Origin: an uncultured Phycisphaerae bacterium
Lineage (GTDB): Bacteria; Planctomycetota; Phycisphaerae; Sedimentisphaerales; Anaerohalosphaeraceae
Assembly (NCBI GenBank): GCA_937949545.1
Contig: CALEDR010000021.1
Location: 124,001-188,000, forward strand
Length of the DNA: 64,000 nucleotides
Direction: 5' to 3'
Of this stretch, positions 33,862 through 41,284 are shown one piece after another. The notes beneath the pieces were generated by a model. The model searched no databases. It saw only the letters and a program-made list of their open reading frames with translations, and was not told where the DNA came from. The stretch's first letter is position 1; each line of letters opens with the position of its first letter. A program made the translations under genes and the position numbers.

Positions 33862-35343
33862 ATGGAAAAGACAGGCAGCAAAATCCTTTGGACGTTTTTA
33901 TGGCCGGCAGTCTTTCTGCTTTGGCTGGCGGCAACGGCATCCGCCCAGGACGGCGGGCCCGCAGAAGAGTCCTCCGCAATGCGGGCCGAACGGCTCAGTC
34001 CCGTTCAGCAGCGAATGCAGCAGACCGTCAGTGTGGATTTCCGAAACACGCCGATTGACGATGTGCTTCGCATCCTGGCCCGCCAGGCCGGTGTGGACAT
34101 CATCAAAAGCCCCAAAGTCGAAGGCACCGTTACCGCCACCCTGAATAACGTCCCGCTGACCGAGGCGCTGGCCAACATTCTCGAAGCGCACGGATACAGC
34201 TACGTGACCACCGAAAACATGATTCGAGTCATGCCCGCCAGCGACATCATCGATGCGAGAGAGAAAATCATCAGCCGAATCTACCGGATTACTTATGCCG
34301 ACGTTAAAGACGTGGAAACAGCCCTCCGCAAATTCATCACAGAACGGGGCTCCATTTCCGCCAATCCCGGCACCAGCAATATCATCGTCACGGATGTCGA
34401 AAGCAAAATCAAGGCCATCGATTCCTTCATCGAAGAAATCGACCGCATCACCCCGCAGATCCTCGTCGAGGCCAAAATCTACGACATCTCCTCCCGGGCC
34501 AATCTGGACCTGGGCGTCGAATGGCAGATGGGCACCAACACCCTGTATGACCTGCAGGGAAGCTCCTATTCCAACGGGACAGCCGTCACCAGCACCATCG
34601 GCAACGCCGTGCAGGGCACCGTAACCAATCCGGCCATCACCAGCGTTTTCTCCGGCGACGTCGGAAAAACCTCCAGCACCGACGGCCTCTTCCGCTTCGG
34701 CATCCTGAACGACCATGTTCGGCTCGATGCCGCCCTGAAAGCCAAACAGGAAGACATTCGGGCCAAGCTGCTGGCCAATCCGCGCATTCTCGTGCTGGAC
34801 AATGTGCAGGCCGAAATCAAAATCGTGGAAGAATTTCCCTATCAGGAGCTAACGGAAAGCAGCGGCGGCGGCAGCATCGGCACTACAGCCTTCCGTGAGG
34901 TCGGCATTGAACTGCGCGTCGTGCCTCATCTGACGCGCGACGGGCTCATCCGGCTGCTGCTGAATCCCAAATTCAGCGTCCGCACGGGCGAGGTCGTCAT
35001 CACAGGCATCAGCAACCCCATCCCGCAGCCCATCATCGCCAGCCGGGAAACCATGACCACTGCCCTGATTCGGGACGGACAGACCGTCGTTATCGGCGGC
35101 CTGAAAAAACAGGATGTTTCTCAGCAGATCAACAAAATCCCCGTCCTGGGCAATCTGCCTCTGGTAGGCTTCCTTTTCCGCTCTGAGGGCGAAAGCACCA
35201 TGAACAGTGAACTGGTCATCTTCATCACACCCACGATTGTGAAAAATCCCATTCTCAGCGAGGAAGAACAGCAGCATCTGGCCAACACCGTCTTTACAAC
35301 ACCGCAGGCACCTCAGCCGCGCATCAAAGACCTGATGAATTGA
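33862..35343 (+). CDS. Secretin (GspD/PilQ family outer-membrane channel)
   Basis: 493 aa from ATG 33862. Sec signal peptide ending ATASA-QD at about residue 29. An N0/STN-type domain (about 55-120, VSVDFRNTPIDDVLRILARQ and LTEALANILEAHGYSY), an N1 domain (about 125-205, ERGSISANPGTSNIIVTDV), then the secretin barrel domain (about 290-480) with GIELRVVPHLTRDGLIRLLL, the VxxxPxLGxIPxxGxLF-type motif as NKIPVLGNLPLVGFLFRSEG, and LVIFITPTIV. It is shorter than most GspD (650 aa), with only two N-domains. Forms the outer-membrane gate for the machine. AAGGATAACAGG precedes the ATG. Confidence 0.95.
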   Translation: MEKTGSKILWTFLWPAVFLLWLAATASAQDGGPAEESSAMRAERLSPVQQRMQQTVSVDFRNTPIDDVLRILARQAGVDIIKSPKVEGTVTATLNNVPLTEALANILEAHGYSYVTTENMIRVMPASDIIDAREKIISRIYRITYADVKDVETALRKFITERGSISANPGTSNIIVTDVESKIKAIDSFIEEIDRITPQILVEAKIYDISSRANLDLGVEWQMGTNTLYDLQGSSYSNGTAVTSTIGNAVQGTVTNPAITSVFSGDVGKTSSTDGLFRFGILNDHVRLDAALKAKQEDIRAKLLANPRILVLDNVQAEIKIVEEFPYQELTESSGGGSIGTTAFREVGIELRVVPHLTRDGLIRLLLNPKFSVRTGEVVITGISNPIPQPIIASRETMTTALIRDGQTVVIGGLKKQDVSQQINKIPVLGNLPLVGFLFRSEGESTMNSELVIFITPTIVKNPILSEEEQQHLANTVFTTPQAPQPRIKDLMN

Positions 35344-35356
35344 GAGTATCCAACAA

Positions 35357-35392
35357 AACCCGTCATCATTCCCGCGCAGGCGGGAATCCAGA
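35357..35392. repeat. Dispersed palindromic repeat copy
   Basis: CATTCCCGCGCAGGCGGGAA with flanking GTCAT and TCCA: same family as 4307-4351 and 10730-10759. It sits 14 bases after the secretin stop, between convergent genes. Confidence 0.7.
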
Positions 35393-35441
35393 CCCTTTGA
35401 CGCGGTTTTGTTCGAAGCCCCAAGTCAGCGGCTCTCGGAAA

Positions 35442-36530
35442 TCATTCCGATCCGTCGGAATCCTCTTTCCGGCGGCTTTTTCCCTGCGCCTCCATCTCTT
35501 TCAGCAGCCGCCGCCAGGTTTGGATATGCCCCTGCTCATCCTCCTGATTCTTCCACAGCATCCGCCGGGAGGCCTCTTCCCAAGCCGCCGCCTCGAGCAG
35601 CCGGCTGTAATGCTCAACCGCCTTGGACTCGACCCAAATGCCTGTCTTCAAAATCCACTTCGCCCCCGCCAGCCGAGACCCAAGCCCGAACACAACACCG
35701 ACGGCCTGCCAGAAGAACCGCAAAGGGCTCGGTCGAAAACCGTACTCGTACAGCTGTGTCTGAAAATCCTGCCAGTGCGTCAGCTCGTTGCACATCGCCG
35801 CAATCAGCTCGCGATTGAGCTCCGTCCGCTCCGGACCGATCTGAAGCCGATAAATCGTCGTCGCCATCAACTCCAGCGAATGCAGCGTCCGAAGGGCCCG
35901 GGCGATCTTCTTTCGTCCCTCCGGACTCAGCTTCTCTCCGCGAAACGCCACATCCTCCCGCCGCATCAGGGGCCGCAACACCTCCACTTCCGCCCCTGCC
36001 GACCGTTCATCCGCAGGTCGGGATCCGCCCTGAACTCTGCGGCGGAGATGCTGACGGGTCTGCACACGGACAAATGCCTCTTCATAGCGCTTGTGCTCTT
36101 GCGGCGTCTGCGGAACAAGAGCCGGAACCGGACGGGGTCTTCCGGTCTGCGGGTCCACCGCCACAAAGGTCAGATAGGCCGTGGTCGCCAGAGCTCGCCG
36201 ACCTTGCTGCGGATTTTCACAATACACCTCCACCGCCACCTCCATCGAGGTGCGGCCGGCATAACTGACCACCGCATCCAGCACCACCTGATCTCCGATA
36301 TGAATGGGCTGCTCGAACTGCAGCGTGTCCATCGCCGCCGTCACCACCGGCCCCCCCGCGTGACGCTGGGCCGCCATCGAGGCCGCCATATCAATCTCCG
36401 CCGCAATCGCCCCTCCAAACGCCGTCCCAAACGGATTGGCCTGGTTGGGCATCAGCAGAAACCGCGTTTGAACCCGGCTGTCCGAAGGTGTTTTCGAAGG
36501 ACGGTTTATCTTGTCAGAGGGTTCTGCCAT
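35442..36530 (-). CDS. Acyl-CoA thioesterase (hotdog) fused to COQ7-like di-iron domain
   Basis: 362 aa. Residues about 18-165 are a hotdog acyl-CoA thioesterase of the YciA/ACOT type: NPFGTAFGGAIAAEIDMAAS, VVTAAMDTLQFEQPIHIGDQ, YAGRTSMEVAVEVYCENP, TTAYLTFVAVD. Residues about 205-345 are a ferritin-like domain of the COQ7 (demethoxyubiquinone hydroxylase) type, with all di-iron ligands in place: E220, E249-xx-H252, E301, E332-xx-H335, and TGIWVESKAVEHY. Hotdog enzymes cleave acyl-CoA; COQ7-like proteins use di-iron and O2 for hydroxylation. I know of no well-described pathway for the combined protein; ubiquinone synthesis is unlikely in this lineage. AAGGAG seven bases before ATG; monocistronic. 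Confidence 0.88.
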   Translation of the reverse strand: MAEPSDKINRPSKTPSDSRVQTRFLLMPNQANPFGTAFGGAIAAEIDMAASMAAQRHAGGPVVTAAMDTLQFEQPIHIGDQVVLDAVVSYAGRTSMEVAVEVYCENPQQGRRALATTAYLTFVAVDPQTGRPRPVPALVPQTPQEHKRYEEAFVRVQTRQHLRRRVQGGSRPADERSAGAEVEVLRPLMRREDVAFRGEKLSPEGRKKIARALRTLHSLELMATTIYRLQIGPERTELNRELIAAMCNELTHWQDFQTQLYEYGFRPSPLRFFWQAVGVVFGLGSRLAGAKWILKTGIWVESKAVEHYSRLLEAAAWEEASRRMLWKNQEDEQGHIQTWRRLLKEMEAQGKSRRKEDSDGSE

Positions 36531-36714
36531 TTTACGACTCCTTATGTTGTTCTGCGTCTGATAATATAAGCAAAAAACAATCTGAAAAAAAGCAAAGAAT
36601 CTTCAAAAATTTTTTCACATCATTTTGGCCATTTTTCAAATTATCATCTCTGCTCCAACGGTCGATAATACCGTCAGACGCTCTTTCTCAGGGAACAGAA
36701 AGGAGATTTTTCTT

Positions 36715-37599
36715 ATGACAACCGCCTTATCCAGTTCGATCAACCCCTGCTTTATGCAGCCGGATGCCAAACGGGCCATCGACGTGATGAAATACGGAGT
36801 GATTACCGTCACCCCGCAGACCCGCCTCTATCAGGCCCTGGCCTGCATCGTCGATCTGAATATCAGCGGCCTGCCGGTCGTGGACAGACACATGCATCTG
36901 CAGGGCATCATCACGGAAAAAGACCTTCTGGCCATGCTCTATGAAAAACAAACCACCAGCGGCCTGGTCGAAAGCTACATGCACAGAGAGGTTGTATCTT
37001 TTCCGGCCGAAACGCTTCTGGAAGAAATCTGCAACTGCCTGATTCAGAATCCCTTCCGGCGCGTGCCGATTACACACCGCGGAAAAGTTGTCAGCGTCAT
37101 CAGCCGCACAGACCTGGTCCGCGTGAATGTGCATAAATTCCTTCCCGAACAGAAACCCGCTCCGAAACCGCCTTTTTCCGCCCAGCAACTGATGACCAAG
37201 GGCCTCATTACCGTCAGCCCTGAAAGCTCGCTCGGGGAAGCCCTTTCCCTGATGGCGGATTACTCCATCAGCGGCCTGCCGGTCGTCGAAGAAGGGATGT
37301 ATCTGGTCGGAATCATCACCGAAAAAGACCTGATGCCGTATTTCTACAGTCAGACGATTCCTCCCGCCCGGGTCGGAGAGATTATGACAACCGACCTGAC
37401 CGTTTTTTCCCCCGAATCAAACGTCTTTGAAATCACCGAATGCCTCATCCACAACAATTTCCGGCGTGTGCCGATTGTCCAAAACAAGATTCTGCTCGGT
37501 CTGGTCAGCCGCGCTGATGTTATCCGATACATCCTGCGCAATCTGACCCGCATCAGTCACCACCGAGCCGCTCAGAAAGTCAACCAGATGATTCCATAA
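36715..37599 (+). CDS. Protein with four CBS domains
   Basis: 294 aa made of two CBS pairs (Bateman modules): about 20-145 and 160-285. Repeated marks are the VMKYGVITVTPQTRLYQAL and LMTKGLITVSPESSLGEAL openings, ISGLPVV (twice), GIITEKDLLAM and GIITEKDLMPY, and FRRVPI (twice), so the protein is an internal duplication. CBS pairs bind adenine nucleotides and sense cell energy state; no enzyme or transporter domain is attached. AAAGGAG precedes the ATG at 36715. The 3' end overlaps the convergent GDPD gene by 20 bases. Confidence 0.92.
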   Translation: MTTALSSSINPCFMQPDAKRAIDVMKYGVITVTPQTRLYQALACIVDLNISGLPVVDRHMHLQGIITEKDLLAMLYEKQTTSGLVESYMHREVVSFPAETLLEEICNCLIQNPFRRVPITHRGKVVSVISRTDLVRVNVHKFLPEQKPAPKPPFSAQQLMTKGLITVSPESSLGEALSLMADYSISGLPVVEEGMYLVGIITEKDLMPYFYSQTIPPARVGEIMTTDLTVFSPESNVFEITECLIHNNFRRVPIVQNKILLGLVSRADVIRYILRNLTRISHHRAAQKVNQMIP

Positions 37600-38428
37600 A
37601 AAGCGCCTTTCCCCTCGGGGAACATTCTTTCTTCAGCCAGGCAGGACGATTGGTTGTAATTCCCCTGGCCCCCAAATGAATCATCAGCTCCGCCGTCCGG
37701 CAGTCATCCACCGTCCAGACATACCAATCATATCCGGCCTGCCGAACCGCACGGGCAAAGACTTCATCGACTCCTTCATAATTCACATCCAGCCCGTCAA
37801 TCCCTTTTTCCCGGATAAACGCGATCAGCTCCGGAGAATGCGGAATGGGCTTTTGAGTTTCCTTGTCCTTCTCCGTTCCCACAAGCCAATAAACCGGAAT
37901 GTCCGGCATCCGCTGTTTGCTCTGAACCAGCACATCCGGGTCGAAACAAATGATGACAATCTGCCGGCGTTTCCCGCTTGCCTCGACGGTCTTTTGAAGA
38001 TACGGCAGGATTTCCCCTTTGCACTTGATTTCCACAAACAGTTTTTTCCCATTCGGCAGCAGCTCCAGCACCTCCTCCAGCATCGGAATCGTTTGGCCGG
38101 CGAATTGGTCTCCTTTCCATCGCCCGACATCCAGGGTCCACATCTCCGCCATCGTCTTTTCGCTCACCCGCCAATCCGCGCCGGCCGTCCGTTTGGTATT
38201 CGCATCGTGAATCACCGCCAGCTGATGGTCCGCCGTCAGATGCACATCCACCTCCACGGCATCCGCCCCCCGCTCCCAGGCCAGCCGAACTGCCGCCAGT
38301 GTATTTTCCGGTGCGTCATATGATGCCCCCCGATGGGCAATAACCTCCGTCTGTCGAGCACATCCTGCCGTCATCAGAATCCCCGCCAAAAACACGGATC
38401 CCCTTCGCGCCGAACCTGTCCTGAACAT
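37580..38428 (-). CDS. Glycerophosphodiester phosphodiesterase, lipoprotein
   Basis: 282 aa. Lipobox LMTAGC at about residues 18-23 points to lipid attachment and a periplasmic-facing enzyme. The GDPD barrel has VIAHRGASYDAPENTLAAVR (catalytic HRG and E for metal), VEVDVHLTADHQLAVIHDAN (ExDxxxTxDxxxxxxHD), LFVEIKCKG and DGLDVNYEGV, and VWTVDD near the end. It cleaves glycerophosphodiesters to glycerol 3-phosphate and alcohol. Single gene, ending inside the CBS gene on the other strand. Confidence 0.93.
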   Translation of the reverse strand: MFRTGSARRGSVFLAGILMTAGCARQTEVIAHRGASYDAPENTLAAVRLAWERGADAVEVDVHLTADHQLAVIHDANTKRTAGADWRVSEKTMAEMWTLDVGRWKGDQFAGQTIPMLEEVLELLPNGKKLFVEIKCKGEILPYLQKTVEASGKRRQIVIICFDPDVLVQSKQRMPDIPVYWLVGTEKDKETQKPIPHSPELIAFIREKGIDGLDVNYEGVDEVFARAVRQAGYDWYVWTVDDCRTAELMIHLGARGITTNRPAWLKKECSPRGKALFMESSG

Positions 38429-38677
38429 AACACCACTTCTCCTTTTGTCTCCAAAACCTCACCGCCGCCGACAGAACAAAATCAGCAAGATGGATTTTTC
38501 GTTCCTACCTTACAGCAGGCAGCTCAAAAAGGCAAGATCTTCAAACAAACACCCCTCCCACCCGCGGAAAATGACTGCGGGAATTCATCTTCTCCTTCCC
38601 GCACCCTGTTCTTTGAAACTTTTGCAAGAAAGAAAGGGGAAATCCAATCCTTCGGAGACAGATATTGTTAGACACTC

Positions 38678-38935
38678 TTAGGATTGGGCAGGATGACCGG
38701 AACCGGAGTGGGCTGAATGGCTTTTCAGAATCTCTTCCGACCATCGGGTCTGGTCCGGCATCATCAGGGTCGGAACATGCTCGCGTCCGATAGTTGTGGC
38801 AATTTGGTAGCGGCAGCAGCGGGCAAAATCCCCCCGGCAGTAGGTTTCTTTGAGATAAGCGGTCAAGTGCCGTCTCTGAACCACTTCTTCCGCATTAAAA
38901 AACGGACATTTTGCCAAAAATTGACACTCTGCCAT
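38678..38935 (-). CDS. Small cysteine-rich protein of a widespread uncharacterised family
   Basis: 85 aa. MAECQFLAKCPFFN, then YCRGDFARCCRYQIATTIGR and VPTLMMPDQ, matches a short family found in many anaerobes (general form CxFLxxCPFFN..YCxxxxxxCARY..A...G...VP..L.PN). Four conserved Cys (C4, C10, the Y-C pair and C-x-R-Y) suggest a metal or Fe-S site. The tail is Ser/His-rich. AAGGACCCC precedes the ATG. Function unknown. Confidence 0.75.
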   Translation of the reverse strand: MAECQFLAKCPFFNAEEVVQRRHLTAYLKETYCRGDFARCCRYQIATTIGREHVPTLMMPDQTRWSEEILKSHSAHSGSGHPAQS

Positions 38936-39085
38936 AAAAGGGGTCCTTCCTATTCATCGGCCTAAAAAGACCCATTCCCTAAATCGGCTGTTTTCCTACA
39001 CGACTTTAGAAGTCTAAATCCCCTTATTTTTATATTTGATAAACAGCCCGTCCGTTCTCCACAGGCATATAAAACCAAAAAAAAC

Positions 39086-39126
39086 TTGAAACAAAAACCG
39101 GTTTTGGCTATTATAGAAACCGGTTG
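39086..39126 (+). promoter_or_regulatory. Promoter with two palindromic operator-like boxes for the GH99-like gene
   Basis: TTGAAA (39086-39091), 17-base spacer, TATTAT (39109-39114). The spacer contains the perfect palindrome AAAACCGGTTTT (39094-39105), and a second AAACCGGTT begins at 39117, just after the -10 box. Palindromes with a central CG like this are typical of LacI-family repressors, often carbohydrate-linked. The regulator is not in the window. Confidence 0.7.
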
Positions 39127-39167
39127 CCGAAAGAATTGAGTGTATTCTCCGCCGATACGAGGGGTTC

Positions 39168-40586
39168 ATGAAAGCAAAAGCCGACCTTCAGAAGTTCACC
39201 GCTTCCATCCTTCTGATTTATTTTTCCTGCCTTTCGGGCCGGATACCTGCCAAAACAATTATGGCTCATTATATGCCCTGGTACCAATCCCGGCCTGTCA
39301 GCGGCTTTTGGGGCTGGCATTGGCATATGAATCATTTCAGCCCCCCGGACACCCTCGCCTCTCACTATCGTCCCCTTCTGGGCCCCTATGACTCCAAAGA
39401 CCCGCACCTGCTGGCTTCTCAGGTCCTTCTGCTCAAATTCGCCGGAATCGACGGAGTCATTATCGACTGGTACGGCATCGAAACATTCTGGGATTACGGG
39501 CGCATCCGCGACGCAACCCAGGCTCTGATTCCGTATCTGAAAAAAGCCAACCTGACTTTCTCCATCTGCTATGAGGACCAGACGGTCAAAAACATGCTCA
39601 ACAACGGATATTTCCCCGACCGCACTGCGGCCGTTGCCCACGGTGTCCAGGTAATGCAGTGGCTGCAGACGAACTATTTCACAGACCCCGCCTATCTCAA
39701 ACTGGACAGCCGCCCGGTCCTGCTTTGCTTCGGTCCCCAGTTTTTCACTGCCTCCGAGTGGACCACCCTCTTTGCCGGTCTGGCCCCCAAACCGCATTTC
39801 TTTCCCCTTCAGTATCATGTTCTGCCGGATACCCTTCGGACGGGAGAGTTCGGTTGGCCGGAACCCGCTTACGGTACATCCGGCGTCATCTCCCGGCTGA
39901 ATGCCTTCTATACCCGTGCCGCTTCTTCCGGCTGGGCATCCTTTATCCCGGCCGCCTTCCCGAGATTTCACGATATCTACGCAGAAGCCGGTGTCGGCTC
40001 CTCCTACGGCTATATCGACGCACAGGGCGACTACGGCACATACGGCACCTCCACCTATTCTTACACCCTGGAACGAGCCCTCCAAAGCAGCGCCCAGATT
40101 CTTCAGATTGTCACCTGGAACGACTACGGAGAAGGCACCATCATCGAACCGACACAGGAAGACGGATACCTCTTTCTCGAAATTACACAGGCTCTTCGGA
40201 AGCAATACCTCGACCCCGATTTTCGCTATACCCCCGCCGATTTACGGTTGCCCGTGCGGCTTTATACCCTGCGAAAAACCTATCAGGCCGACCCCGTGAA
40301 AATGAACCGCCTGGCGGAAGCGGAAGACTGCCTTTTCTCAGACCGTCTGCCAGAGGCCGAACTGAGAATGAACCAGCTCGACTGTCCGGCTTTTCTTCTC
40401 AGTGATTTCAACGCAGACTGTCAGGTCAATCTGGCCGACTTTTCCGCCCAGGCATCCGCCTGGCTCAGTACCCCGGGGCAGCCCCGCTGGAATCCGAACT
40501 GCGACATGAATACTCCTCCGGATGGACGAATCGATATCCTGGATTTACTGATTGTTGCAGAGCAGTGGCTGACGGCAGGTCTATGA
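39168..40586 (+). CDS. Secreted GH99/GH71-like glycosidase with dockerin-like C-terminus
   Basis: 472 aa. N-terminal signal (about 1-29, TASILLIYFSCLSGR). The catalytic-type barrel (about 30-350) begins IMAHYMPWYQSRP, with GIDGVIIDWYGIE, LTFSICYEDQ, HFFPLQY and the WNDYGEGTIIEPT motif seen in GH99-like endo-mannanase/mannosidase families. The C-terminus (about 415-472) has two EF-hand-like repeats: DFNADCQVNLADFSAQASAW and CDMNTPPDGRIDILDLLIVA..EQWL, the planctomycete dockerin-type domain that binds Ca2+. Function as a secreted alpha-mannan or related glycan enzyme is inferred. Controlled by the operator-flanked promoter upstream. Confidence 0.85.
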   Translation: MKAKADLQKFTASILLIYFSCLSGRIPAKTIMAHYMPWYQSRPVSGFWGWHWHMNHFSPPDTLASHYRPLLGPYDSKDPHLLASQVLLLKFAGIDGVIIDWYGIETFWDYGRIRDATQALIPYLKKANLTFSICYEDQTVKNMLNNGYFPDRTAAVAHGVQVMQWLQTNYFTDPAYLKLDSRPVLLCFGPQFFTASEWTTLFAGLAPKPHFFPLQYHVLPDTLRTGEFGWPEPAYGTSGVISRLNAFYTRAASSGWASFIPAAFPRFHDIYAEAGVGSSYGYIDAQGDYGTYGTSTYSYTLERALQSSAQILQIVTWNDYGEGTIIEPTQEDGYLFLEITQALRKQYLDPDFRYTPADLRLPVRLYTLRKTYQADPVKMNRLAEAEDCLFSDRLPEAELRMNQLDCPAFLLSDFNADCQVNLADFSAQASAWLSTPGQPRWNPNCDMNTPPDGRIDILDLLIVAEQWLTAGL

Positions 40587-40608
40587 CCTATATTTGGCCA
40601 ATATAGGT
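40586..40608. repeat. Perfect inverted repeat after the GH99-like gene
   Basis: ACCTATATT-TGGCC-AATATAGGT, a 9-bp perfect stem beginning on the last base of the stop codon. No T run follows, so it may be a binding site or an mRNA end-protecting hairpin rather than a terminator. Confidence 0.6.
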
Positions 40609-40756
40609 ACACAATAGCCATATTATTAAACAGAATCAGAAAAGTTTTTCCTGTTTTTTCGCTCCAATTCCGGCAAGACCTGCCTCTATGTACTATGGAG
40701 CGACTTTGATTCAGTCTAAAAACGGCTTTCGGCCGGTTCAGTTAAACCCGAAAAAT

Positions 40757-41284
40757 ATGAGTGCACAGAAAAACACTTTGTTTATTGAACTGTACTCCAG
40801 AGAACAGAAAAAAATCTTCCTGTACATCCTCAGTATGGTTCACCGCCGCTCCGATGCGGAAGACATCATGCAGCAGACCGCTGCCGACATGTGGCGGCTT
40901 TTTGACCGATTCGAAAAAGGAACCAATTTTGCCTCCTGGGGCATCGAAATCGCCCGCTATCGAATCCTCAGTTACCGAAAAAAACAAAGCAAAAACCGCC
41001 TGTTCCTCAGCGAAGAAGTGTACAACCGGATTGCCGAGGAACTCCAGCGGCAGGAATCCTCCTCCGACAAACGTACCAAAGCCCTTGAAGGATGCCTGAA
41101 AAAATTAAAAGAATCCGACCGACGGCTTCTGTCCATGCATTATGAAGACAATCTCAACTACGGGAAAATCGCTGAACAGCTGAATCTGTCCAGACTCGGC
41201 ATCTACAAGGTCATGGCACGAATCCATACGGCGCTTCGCCGGTGCATCAACCAGACCCTTTTGCTGTGGGAAACCAATGGCTGA
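40757..41284 (+). CDS. ECF-like sigma factor (planctomycete/Verrucomicrobia family)
   Basis: 175 aa from ATG 40757 (MSAQKNTLFIELYSREQKKI). Region 2: KIFLYILSMVHRRSDAEDIMQQTAADMW and FASWGIEIARYRILSYRKK; region 4: LKESDRRLLSMHYEDNLNYG, KIAEQLNLSRLGIYKVMARI, as in the Rhodopirellula/Verrucomicrobium sigma-70 subfamily. It directs RNA polymerase to a dedicated promoter set. The next gene (FecR-like, 8-base overlap) is its likely partner, acting as anti-sigma or membrane sensor. No canonical short anti-sigma gene is present. Confidence 0.92.
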   Translation: MSAQKNTLFIELYSREQKKIFLYILSMVHRRSDAEDIMQQTAADMWRLFDRFEKGTNFASWGIEIARYRILSYRKKQSKNRLFLSEEVYNRIAEELQRQESSSDKRTKALEGCLKKLKESDRRLLSMHYEDNLNYGKIAEQLNLSRLGIYKVMARIHTALRRCINQTLLLWETNG

